A stretch of 64,000 bases of DNA, taken from assembly GCA_965231905.1 (NCBI GenBank), contig CBDDOO010000002.1, positions 1,426,001 to 1,490,000 of the forward strand, read 5' to 3'. A program made the position numbers and the translations under genes. This DNA is from G963663315 sp965231905. Lineage in GTDB: Bacteria > Pseudomonadota > Gammaproteobacteria > Arenicellales > Poriferihabitantaceae. Under the pieces are notes generated by a model, which saw nothing but the letters and a program-made list of their open reading frames with translations, searched no databases and was not told the origin of the DNA. Position 1 is the stretch's first letter, and each line of letters begins with the position of its first letter. Shown piece by piece: positions 15,155 to 25,063 of this stretch.

Positions 15155-17170
15155 TCAATCACCATCAACACGACATTTTCCGCGACCGGATCGCCAACCG
15201 CGCAATTTACGCTGGTCACGACACCGTCTCGGGGTGATTTGATCTGGTGCTCCATTTTCATTGCCTCGACAATGATCAGTATCTCTCCGGCTACTACCGG
15301 CTGGGCGGACTTCGCCTTTATATCAACCACCATACCGGGCATTGGAGAGTGCAGCGCCATCTTTGTCTGTTGCCGGGATCTCTTTCGTGATTTAACTTCA
15401 ACTATGCGTTCCAGGATATTGATAAAACGATGGTTTTCCTGATAACAAATCGCAATCACTGATCCGGTTCTGACTGCCATCACGATCTCTGACCGGCGCT
15501 CCGACTGTATATGCAGACGCATCCCGTTCAATCTTGCGCGGATCGGATCATCCTGTTCATCCGTATCGAAATGGAAGTCCGCTCCCCGGCGCCTGAGTGC
15601 AACCGGGTATCGCTGCGCTTCGGACTCAAAAAGGTATTGCCTGGAATATTCCTCCCTTTCGGGATGACTTGATTCGTTTCCGGGAGGAGCAACCCAGGGC
15701 GACCATTTGTCGTTTTGTTCGAGTTGTTCCGCCTGCTGCCGACGGATGTCGGACAAATACAGAAATATTGCGGCAAATTCGGCGACCCTGGTGATGCTGG
15801 TCCGGTCGGTAGTCAATGCCGGAAGATTCCTTTCCACAAAGCCGGTATCGAACGAGCCTTTCGCAAAAACCGGTTCCCGGACCAGATTCCGAAGGAATGC
15901 GATGTTGTTGTTTACACCCAGAATCTGATAGTCACCCAGAGCGTCCGCCATGCGGTCAAGCGCTTCTTTTCGGGTGTTGCCGTGGGCAATCAGCTTGCAA
16001 ATCATCGGATCATAGTGATGGGTGATGGTGTCACCCGCGCTGACGCCGGCGTCTACCCGCAAATCGCAGGTGGATTCGGGATGGTTGATATAATGTACCT
16101 TCCCGGGTGCTGGCAGGAAGCCGATTCTCGGGTTTTCAGCGTAAATCCTGGCTTCAATCGCGTGACCGTTCAGACGAATCTGGTCCTGTCGGCAGGGCAG
16201 GGTATCCCCGGCTGCAACCCTGAACTGCCATTCCACCAGATCCTGACCGGTTACCATTTCAGTCACGGGATGTTCTACCTGCAATCGCGTATTCATTTCC
16301 ATGAAGTAGAAATCGTCATCGGGCGAGTACAGGAATTCGACGGTGCCGGCGCCGCGGTAATGGATTGAGCGGGCGCATGCTATCGCCGCATCGGTCATCT
16401 TTACCCGCGCATGATCGCTGATGCACGGGGCAGGGGATTCCTCGATCACTTTCTGGTGTCTGCGCTGCATCGAACAATCGCGCTCCTGCAAATGCACGAT
16501 ATTACCGTAGTGGTCCGCGAAGATCTGGACTTCGATATGCCGGGCTGTCGGCAGGAATCGTTCGAGCAGGACAGCGTCATCGCCAAAAGCAGCCAGGCTC
16601 TCGCGTTTGACCGATTCCAGGGACGGCCGAAAGTCTTCGGCCTGTTCGACCCGCCGCATGCCCTTGCCGCCACCGCCCGCCACCGCCCGCCACCGCCTTG
16701 ATCAACAAGGGGTAGCCGGTTTGATCGGCCATTTCCATCAGCCAGTCACGATCCTGATTGTCGCCATCATAGCCGGGAAGGATTGGAACCCCTGCCTGCG
16801 ATACGGTTTTGCGCGCCGTATTCTTCGACCCCATGATTCGTATGGATTCGGCGGAAGGACCAATGAAGGTAATTCCGTGTTGATCGCACATTTGCGCAAA
16901 TTCTGCATTCTCCGATAAAAACCCGTAGCCGGGGTGGATGGCCTGGGCGCCTGTCGACTTTGCGGCAGCCAGAATTCTTTCGGCATCCAGATAACTCCCG
17001 GCAGGAGCGCTGCCGGTGACCGGAACCGCCTGATCACAGTAGCTGACATGCAGCGCCCCCTGATCGACGTCCGAATAGATCGCAACCGTTTCCACTCCGA
17101 TTCTTTTTGCCGTTTTCGCGATGCGACAGGCGATTTCTCCACGGTTGGCGATGAGAATTTTCCCGAACAT
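15151..17170 (-). pseudogene. mccA: Methylcrotonyl-CoA carboxylase biotin subunit, frameshifted
   Basis: Biotin carboxylase plus biotin carrier subunit, which carboxylates its biotin for 3-methylcrotonyl-CoA carboxylation. Residues 1 to about 163 (MFGKILIANRGEIACRIAKT onward) are in one frame. The frame breaks in the ATP-grasp glycine loop KAVAGGGGKGMRR and continues with LESVKRESLAAFG to the biotinyl motif EAMKMEH near the C terminus. A 10-bp tandem duplication at 16671-16690 causes the break; removing one unit restores KAVAGGGGKGM and a 669-residue protein, the normal size. As written, the first product ends after 197 residues, in the ATP loop. It may be a real mutation, slippage variation or a sequencing artefact. 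Confidence 0.9.
16671..16690. repeat. 10-bp tandem duplication causing the mccA frameshift
   Basis: CACCGCCCGC twice, followed by a partial third unit CACCGCC. It lies in the glycine-rich ATP loop codons, a GC-rich repetitive stretch prone to slippage. Ten is not a multiple of three, so the duplication shifts the frame by one. Confidence 0.95.
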
Positions 17171-17175
17171 GAGGG

Positions 17176-18798
17176 TTACATCCGGAAAACCCCGAACCGG
17201 GTTTCTTCGATCGGCGCATTGAGTGACGCCGAGATGGCAAGCGCCAGTGTCCGGCGGGTATCCCGCGGGTCAATAATGCCATCATCCCAGAGTCGGGCGC
17301 TGGCGTAACAGGGGTGTCCCCGGGTTTCATATTGTCGCAGTATCGAATCCTTGAAATCCTGCATTTCGGGATCATTTCGGTCCTCTTCCCTGATCTTTTC
17401 ACCCTGCGCGGCCCGGGCATCCAGTTTGACCTGAGCGAGGACATTGGCTGCCTGTTCTCCGCCCATCACCGAAATTCTGGCATTGGGCCAGGTCCACAGA
17501 AACCTGGCCCCGAATGCCCGGCCGCACATCGCATAATTACCGGCGCCAAAACTGCCGCCGACGATAACCGTGAATTTCGGCGTCCTTGCATTGGCGACCG
17601 CGGTCACCATTTTCGCTCCGTCCTTGGCAATGCCGCCAGCTTCGTATTTTTGACCCACCATGAATCCGGTTATGTTCTGTAAAAAAATCAGCGGGATTTT
17701 TCGCTGTGCGCACAGTTCAATGAAATGGGCGCCTTTCAGCGCGGATTCGGAAAACAGGATGCCGTTATTGGCGACAATGCCGACCGGATATCCCTGTAAA
17801 TGCGCGAAACCGCACACCAGGGTAGTCCCATAATTTCGTTTGAATTCATGCAGGTCGCTGCCATCCACCAGGCGGGCAATGATTTCACGGATATCGAATG
17901 GTTGATGTTTGTCCACAGGGATGATGCCCAACAGATCCTCGCTCGGCCAGGCCGGCTCCCGGGGAGGTTTCAGTTTCAGATCAAAACGTTTTGTGCGGTT
18001 CAGGTGGCCGATGATATTTCGCGCCAGACGCAGGGCGTCGAAGTCATCGGTCGCAATATGATCCACCACGCCGGAAATCCTGCCGTGCACTTCGGCGCCG
18101 CCGAGCGCTTCGGCGCTGACATCTTCTCCGGTTGCCGCTTTCACCAGCGGCGGGCCGCCCAGGAAAATAGCGCCTTGATCCTGAACAATGATACTTTCAT
18201 CACACATCGCCGGCACATAAGCGCCGCCGGCGGTACAACTCCCCATGGTGACTGCAATCTGGGGAATGCCGGCTGCCGACAGATTAGCCTGATTGTAGAA
18301 AATGCGCCCGAAATGTTCCTTGTCCGGGAATACTTCGTCCTGTAACGGCAAAAACGCTCCGCCTGAATCCACCAGGTAGATACAGGGCAGGTTGTTCTGC
18401 AGGGCGATCTCCTGGGCGCGGAGGTGTTTCTTGACCGTAATCGGATAATAGGTTCCCCCCTTTACTGTGGCGTCGTTGGCGATGATTACGCATTCAATGC
18501 CTTTCACACGGCCAATGCCGGTAATGATTCCGCCCGCGCTGATTGCGCCTCCATACATTCCCCAGCCGGCGAACAGGGACAGTTCGAGAAACGGGGCGCC
18601 GGTATCAATCAGATTGCTGATGCGTTCACGCGCCAGCAGTTTGCCCCGGTCCGTATGCTTTTTCCGGGCGCTTTCGCTGCCACCCAGGGTTATTTTCACA
18701 GCCTTGTCCCGCAAATCCGCAATCCGCCCCCGCATGGCGTCGGCATTGGCGGCAAACTCTGTTGAACCGATATGGACGCTGGATTCAATTTTTGGCAT
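17176..18798 (-). CDS. mccB: Methylcrotonyl-CoA carboxylase carboxyltransferase subunit
   Basis: Transfers the carboxyl group from biotin on MccA to 3-methylcrotonyl-CoA in leucine breakdown. The carboxyltransferase fold is plain: HTDRGKLLARERISNLIDTG early, YLVDSGGAFLPLQDEVFPD and GSCTAGGAYVPAMCDE in the N domain, and GGSFGAGNYAMCGRAF with WPNARISVMGGEQAANVLAQ in the C domain. LPLQDEVFPD favours the MCC beta subunit over propionyl-CoA carboxylase. The 540 residues are uninterrupted. It is followed after five bases by mccA and preceded by a thiolase. In the classical liu order a methylglutaconyl-CoA hydratase gene would lie between mccB and mccA; it is absent here. Confidence 0.95.
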   Translation of the reverse strand: MPKIESSVHIGSTEFAANADAMRGRIADLRDKAVKITLGGSESARKKHTDRGKLLARERISNLIDTGAPFLELSLFAGWGMYGGAISAGGIITGIGRVKGIECVIIANDATVKGGTYYPITVKKHLRAQEIALQNNLPCIYLVDSGGAFLPLQDEVFPDKEHFGRIFYNQANLSAAGIPQIAVTMGSCTAGGAYVPAMCDESIIVQDQGAIFLGGPPLVKAATGEDVSAEALGGAEVHGRISGVVDHIATDDFDALRLARNIIGHLNRTKRFDLKLKPPREPAWPSEDLLGIIPVDKHQPFDIREIIARLVDGSDLHEFKRNYGTTLVCGFAHLQGYPVGIVANNGILFSESALKGAHFIELCAQRKIPLIFLQNITGFMVGQKYEAGGIAKDGAKMVTAVANARTPKFTVIVGGSFGAGNYAMCGRAFGARFLWTWPNARISVMGGEQAANVLAQVKLDARAAQGEKIREEDRNDPEMQDFKDSILRQYETRGHPCYASARLWDDGIIDPRDTRRTLALAISASLNAPIEETRFGVFRM

Positions 18799-18811
18799 AG
18801 GGGCAGTCCGA

Positions 18812-20023
18812 TCAGACCATCTCTACCGCCATGGCGGTGGCTTCGCCTCCACCTATGCACAATGAGGCTACCCCGGTTTTCAGGTTATACCGTTGCAGCG
18901 CCGACAGCAGAGTCACCAGGATACGCGCGCCGGATGCGCCAACAGGATGACCCAGGGCGCAGGCGCCGCCATGAATGTTGATTTTCCGGCGGTCAATTGC
19001 GTGTTCCCTCATGGCGGCCATGGCAACCACGGCAAAGGCCTCGTTGACTTCAAACAGGTCAACGTCTTCTACAGTCAGGCGGAGGTTTTTTCGCAGCGCT
19101 CCGATTGCGCCGACCGGGGCAGTAGTGAACCAGGCGGGTTCCCGGGCGTGAGTGACGTGTCCTGAAATTCTGGCAATCGGGCTCAGCCCTCGTCGTTGCG
19201 CGGTTGATTCACGCATCAGTGTCAGCGCCGCGGCGCCGTCAGAAATCGAGCTTGAATTGGCCGCGGTGACCGTGCCGTGTTGCCTGAAGGCCGGTTTCAG
19301 ATACGGTATTTTCCCGATCCCGGCCTTGAACGGCTGTTCGTCTTTGGCAACGGTGAGTTCGCCCTCATCACGCTCTACGGTCACTGGAATGACTTCGGTG
19401 TCAAATGCGCCGCTGTCGCTGGCCTGTTGGGCCCGACGCAAGGACTCAATCGCATACTGGTCCTGTTGCCGCCGGGTGAAGTGGTATTTGTCGGCGCACG
19501 ATTCGGCGAACGCACCCATCAGGACGCCTTGCTGGTATGCGTCTTCCAGGCCATCGAGAAATAGATGGTCCAGCATCTCGCCGTGCCCCAGCCGTTGACC
19601 GCTACGCGCCCTGGGCAGCAGGTAGGGCGCCCTCGTCATGTTTTCCATACCACCGGCGACCATGATGTCATTGCTGCCGGCGAGCAACAGGTCGTGCGCG
19701 AGCATGACGGCTTTCATGCCGGAGCCGCACATTTTGTTGATGGTCGTGCAGCCGGTGGCAACGGGAAGCTCCGCCCCCAGCGCCGCCTGTCTGGCCGGAG
19801 CCTGGCCCTGACCCGCGGACAGGACATTGCCCATGATGACTTCCTCGATATCGCCTCCTTCAAGGCCGGAGCGCTGTACGGCCGCCCGAATTGCGCAAGC
19901 GCCGAGTCCGGCGGCGCTCACTTCGCTGAAGCAGCCCTGAAAACCGCCGATCGGGGTGCGGGCGTATCCGGTAATGACGACCGGGTCATCCGGGCAGGGC
20001 AACGATTGGTTATTGCCGCTCAT
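18812..20023 (-). CDS. Acetyl-CoA C-acetyltransferase (thiolase)
   Basis: Cleaves acetoacetyl-CoA to two acetyl-CoA, or runs the reverse condensation. Thiolase landmarks: nucleophile Cys in KMCGSGMKAVM near residue 96, GGMENMTRAPYLLPRARSG, VNEAFAVVAMAAM, the histidine in GGACALGHPVGASG and the second catalytic Cys in SLCIGGGEATAMAVE. Length 403, slightly longer than the usual 390-395. It sits between isovaleryl-CoA dehydrogenase (six bases) and mccB (13 bases), so it is part of the same transcript. A second, different thiolase follows acetoacetate-CoA ligase at 23846. Confidence 0.93.
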   Translation of the reverse strand: MSGNNQSLPCPDDPVVITGYARTPIGGFQGCFSEVSAAGLGACAIRAAVQRSGLEGGDIEEVIMGNVLSAGQGQAPARQAALGAELPVATGCTTINKMCGSGMKAVMLAHDLLLAGSNDIMVAGGMENMTRAPYLLPRARSGQRLGHGEMLDHLFLDGLEDAYQQGVLMGAFAESCADKYHFTRRQQDQYAIESLRRAQQASDSGAFDTEVIPVTVERDEGELTVAKDEQPFKAGIGKIPYLKPAFRQHGTVTAANSSSISDGAAALTLMRESTAQRRGLSPIARISGHVTHAREPAWFTTAPVGAIGALRKNLRLTVEDVDLFEVNEAFAVVAMAAMREHAIDRRKINIHGGACALGHPVGASGARILVTLLSALQRYNLKTGVASLCIGGGEATAMAVEMV

Positions 20024-20029
20024 ATCAGC

Positions 20030-21190
20030 TCAGCGGCTTTCGTTGAAAAGTTCGCGGCCAATCAACATTCTGCGTATTTCCGAGGTGCCCGCTCCAATCT
20101 CATACAGTTTCGCGTCCCGCAGCAATCGGCCGGCCGGGTAGTCATTGATATATCCATTCGCGCCCAGCGCCTGGATTGCCTCGAGCGCCATCCAGGTCGC
20201 TTTCTCCGCGGTGTACAGGATGGAACCGGCGGCATCCTTTCTCGTCGTTTCGCCGTGGTCACAGGCCCGGCCAACCGCGTAGGCGTAGGCCCGGCAGGCA
20301 TTCATCGTGCTGTACATGTCAGCCAGTTTTCCCTGCATCAACTGGAACTCGCCAATCGCCTGGCCGAACTGCCTGCGCTCGTGGATATAGGGCACGACCA
20401 GATCCATGCAGGCGCGCATGATTCCCAGTGGCCCCCCGGACAGGACTGCGCGTTCGAAATCCAGGCCGCTCATCAGTACCTCGATACCCCGGTTTTCCTG
20501 TCCCAGCAAATTATCTGCCGGCGCTTCGACATTGTTGAATACCAGTTCGCCGGTGTTGGAGCCGCGCATTCCCAGCTTATCCAGTTTCTGCCCGGTCTGT
20601 ATGCCAAAATCCTTCTCCACGATGAAGGCGGAAATCCCTTTTGACCCGGCTTCGGGTTCGGTTTTCGCGTAGACCACAACGACATCGGCATCGGGTCCGT
20701 TGGTGATCCACATCTTGCGGCCGTTCAATACATAGTGTGTTCCCTTGCGTTTTGCCGCAAGGCCCATGCTGACCACGTCCGATCCTGAACCGGACTCCGA
20801 CATGGCGAGAGCGCCGACCCGTTCCCCGGAGATCAACGCCGGCAGGTATTTCCGCTTCTGTCGCTCCGTGCCGTTGCGGCGGATCTGGTTGACGCATAAA
20901 TTGGAATGCGCGCCGTAACTGAGGCCAACCGAGGCCGAAGCCCGGCTGATTTCTTCCATGGCGACAATGTGGGCGAGATAACCCATATCCGCGCCGCCGT
21001 ATTGCCCCGGAGTGGTGATGCCCAGCAGACCCAGGTCGCCGAATTTTCGCCATAAATCGCCGGGGAATTCATTGGATTGGTCGATTTGCCGGGCGCGGGG
21101 CGCGATTTCATCCTGGCAGAACGACCGGACTGTCTCACCAAGCAGATTGATTTCCTCTTTGTGGTGGAAGTTGAGCGAATGCCAAGTCAT
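20030..21190 (-). CDS. ivd: Isovaleryl-CoA dehydrogenase
   Basis: FAD enzyme that oxidises isovaleryl-CoA to 3-methylcrotonyl-CoA and passes electrons to electron transfer flavoprotein. The catalytic glutamate typical of this subfamily is present in GLDFERAVLSGGPLG, about residue 242, rather than in the C-terminal position used by most acyl-CoA dehydrogenases, which here reads YEIGAGTSEIRR. MSESGSGSDVVSM (FAD/substrate loop) and ALGANGYINDYPAGRLLRDA also fit. Length 386. It is the first gene of the minus-strand liu-type operon, also called liuA; its promoter and a LiuR-like palindrome are about 40-67 bases upstream. Confidence 0.95.
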   Translation of the reverse strand: MTWHSLNFHHKEEINLLGETVRSFCQDEIAPRARQIDQSNEFPGDLWRKFGDLGLLGITTPGQYGGADMGYLAHIVAMEEISRASASVGLSYGAHSNLCVNQIRRNGTERQKRKYLPALISGERVGALAMSESGSGSDVVSMGLAAKRKGTHYVLNGRKMWITNGPDADVVVVYAKTEPEAGSKGISAFIVEKDFGIQTGQKLDKLGMRGSNTGELVFNNVEAPADNLLGQENRGIEVLMSGLDFERAVLSGGPLGIMRACMDLVVPYIHERRQFGQAIGEFQLMQGKLADMYSTMNACRAYAYAVGRACDHGETTRKDAAGSILYTAEKATWMALEAIQALGANGYINDYPAGRLLRDAKLYEIGAGTSEIRRMLIGRELFNESR

Positions 21191-21228
21191 AGATAAGTCT
21201 TCAATGGCGTCAGTAGCGACAGAGCGTT

Positions 21229-21257
21229 AAACTACATTACGTTTACGTAAACGTCAA
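21229..21257 (-). promoter_or_regulatory. ivd promoter with LiuR-like palindrome
   Basis: On the minus strand, -35 TTGACG (21257-21252), 17-bp spacer, -10 TAGTTT (21234-21229), giving a start near 21222 and a short leader before ATG 21190. The perfect 16-bp palindrome ACGTTTACGTAAACGT (21239-21254) fills the spacer and touches the -35 box, the usual place for MerR-family activator sites. LiuR, the MerR-type regulator of leucine/isovalerate genes in Gammaproteobacteria, is known to bind ACGT-containing palindromes; the match is from memory. No liuR gene is in the window. Confidence 0.7.
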
Positions 21258-21290
21258 CTACAATACAGCGATAATGCAGGGATGATGGTT

Positions 21291-21318
21291 GCGGGCGGGC
21301 ACGGAGACCCGCCCCTAC
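21291..21318 (-). repeat. 28-bp dispersed hairpin repeat, copy 2
   Basis: Exact reverse complement of copies 1 and 3. It lies between the ivd promoter and tRNA-Ser. The preceding bases (21277-21299, GCAGGGATGATGGTTGCGGG plus CGG) are partly repeated at 21326-21348 (GCAGGGATGGCGGTTGCGGG plus CGG), so a second, incomplete copy follows it. Confidence 0.9.
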
Positions 21319-21375
21319 GATAGGGCAGGGATGGCGGTTGCGGGCGGCCAGGGTATGGAATAAATTCACCTTGTT

Positions 21376-21385
21376 GTGACATAAT
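21376..21385 (+). promoter_or_regulatory. Candidate extended -10 promoter for tRNA-Ser
   Basis: GTGACATAAT: a TGn extension followed by CATAAT (21380-21385), 13 bases before the tRNA 5' end. No good -35 box is seen, which fits an extended -10 promoter. Confidence 0.4.
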
Positions 21386-21397
21386 CGGCCATCCAGT

Positions 21398-21488
21398 GGA
21401 GAGGTGTCTGAGTGGTTGAAAGAGCACGCCTGGAAAGTGTGTATACGTTAATAGCGTATCGAGGGTTCGAATCCCTCTCTCTCCGCCA
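21398..21488 (+). tRNA. tRNA-Ser (GGA)
   Basis: 91 bases with encoded CCA at 21486-21488. Acceptor GGAGAGG pairs with TCTCTCC (one G-T). The anticodon arm is CACGC-CTGGAAA-GTGTG, with GGA at 21432-21434, reading UCC and UCU. It has the long variable arm of class II tRNAs (around TATACGTTAATAGCGTA) and T arm GAGGG-TTCGAAT-CCCTC. Confidence 0.96.
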
Positions 21489-21531
21489 TTAAACCAGTGA
21501 AAATCCAGTAAAGCAGCCCGGAATCACCGTG

Positions 21532-21852
21532 ATGCCCACTATAAACTTCAAATTGGCCGATGGCAGTGAACTTGCCGCCGAAGGCAAGGTCGGGACCTCC
21601 GTGATGCTGCTCGCCAGGCGCAATGAGCTTTCCGGTATTCTGGCCGAGTGTGGAGGCGCATGTTGCTGCGCAACCTGCCACGTTCACATCGACAAGAGCT
21701 GGATTGACAAACTTGAGAAGATGGAAGACGACGAGCGCGATATGCTGGAATTCGCGGAAGATGTTGATTCATTCAGCCGTTTGAGCTGCCAGATCAAAAT
21801 TACTGAAAAGATAGATGGTCTGATCGTCCATGTGCCTGAGTCCCAGTATTGA
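21532..21852 (+). CDS. 2Fe-2S ferredoxin, adrenodoxin type
   Basis: 106-residue soluble electron carrier. Cluster ligands are in CGGACCCATCHV and a later LSCQ, the C-x5-C-x2-C-x~36-C spacing of adrenodoxin/putidaredoxin-type ferredoxins. The C terminus IVHVPESQY fits. ATG 21532 is preceded directly by an in-frame GTG at 21529 that could also serve. It lies 12 bases before the acetoacetate-CoA ligase gene, so the two are probably cotranscribed, although no redox step in that pathway needs this protein; its partner (for example a P450, hydroxylase or Fe-S assembly) is not visible. Confidence 0.9.
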   Translation: MPTINFKLADGSELAAEGKVGTSVMLLARRNELSGILAECGGACCCATCHVHIDKSWIDKLEKMEDDERDMLEFAEDVDSFSRLSCQIKITEKIDGLIVHVPESQY

Positions 21853-21864
21853 GAGGCGCCCCTG

Positions 21865-23845
<1,981 letters not shown>

Positions 23846-23859
<14 letters not shown>

Positions 23860-25033
23860 AGTAGTAATTGTGAGTGGAGTCCGGACAGCGGTCGGCGGTT
23901 TTGGCGGTAGCCTGAAGAATCATTCCCCCGCCGAACTCGGCTCCACCGTGGTATCGGAAGCGGTCAAAAGAGCGGGAATTGATGCGCAATCGGTGGGGCA
24001 TGTCACAGTGGGGAACGTGATTCATACTGAACCCCGTGACGCATATATATCGAGAGTGATGGCGCTCAATGGCGGGTTGCATCACAGTACCGTGGCGGTC
24101 ACGGTCAATCGCTTGTGCGGCAGCGGTATGCAAGCCATTGTCACTTCGGCGCAGCAGATCGAACTGGGGCTGTGCGATACGGCGCTGGCGGGAGGCGTCG
24201 AGGTGATGAGCAGGGGCGGGTATCTGGCGACCGGGGTACGGTATGGAAATCGTCTCGGGGATGGTAAATTGCAGGACATGATGCTGGCTGCCCTGCATTG
24301 CCCGATGGAAGGTTGCCACATGGGGGTCACGGCGGAAAATATTGCCGAAAAATGGGGGGTGTCCCGCGACGAACAGGACACCTTCGCGCTGACCAGCCAT
24401 CAGCGGGCACAAAATGCGATTGAGCAGGGACGTTTCAAAACCCAGATTGTGCCGATTGAACTGAAATCCCGAAAGGGCGCGACCCTGTTCGATCAGGATG
24501 AGCATGTTCGTTTTGATTCCAGGATTGAAGACATGCAAAAACTGAAGCCTGTGTTCAAGGAGGGCGGCACGGTCACCGCGGGCAATGCGTCTGGAATCAA
24601 TGATGGCGCCGCGGCGATGGTTTTGATGAGTCGGCGACAGTGTGAGGCGCGTGGTATAAAACCGAGGGCTCGTCTGGTCAAGTATGCCTTTGCCGGGGTT
24701 GAACCTGCGTATATGGGGATTGGACCTGTGCCGGCGGTACACAATCTTCTTAAGGACACGGACTTTTCTGTCCAGGATATTGATGTCTGGGAAGTCAATG
24801 AGGCTTTTGCCGCCCAGGCTATTGCGGTTGCGCGCGACCTCGACATTCCAGAGCGCAAACTGAACCCCAACGGCAGCGGTATTTCATTAGGTCATCCGAT
24901 TGGCGCAACCGGTATCATCATTGCCGAGAAAGCCATTTCCGAGTTGGAACGCGCCGGCGGACGGTATGCGGTGGTGACAATGTGTATTGGAGGTGGTCAG
25001 GGCATTGCCGGTCTTTTCGAGAGGGAAGTCTGA
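23846..25033 (+). CDS. Beta-ketothiolase (acetyl-CoA C-acyltransferase, BktB-like)
   Basis: Thiolase of 395 residues: VNRLCGSGMQAIVTSAQQIE with the nucleophile Cys, GGVEVMSRGGYLATG, VNEAFAAQAIAVARDLD, GSGISLGHPIGATG with the catalytic His, and TMCIGGGQGIAGLFE with the second Cys. It resembles BktB-type thiolases, which accept C4 and somewhat longer 3-ketoacyl-CoAs. It begins 14 bases inside acetoacetate-CoA ligase, so acetoacetate activation and cleavage to acetyl-CoA are coupled. Why a second thiolase is encoded in addition to the one at 18812 is not clear; differing chain-length preference is a guess. Confidence 0.92.
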
Positions 25034-25063
25034 TCAGGGTATCTGGACGGCCTGTCGGATCCT

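Noticed and set aside
19565..20644. A 359-codon open frame on the plus strand
   Set aside because: It runs antisense across the thiolase and isovaleryl-CoA dehydrogenase genes, both clear and complete; no family features seen.
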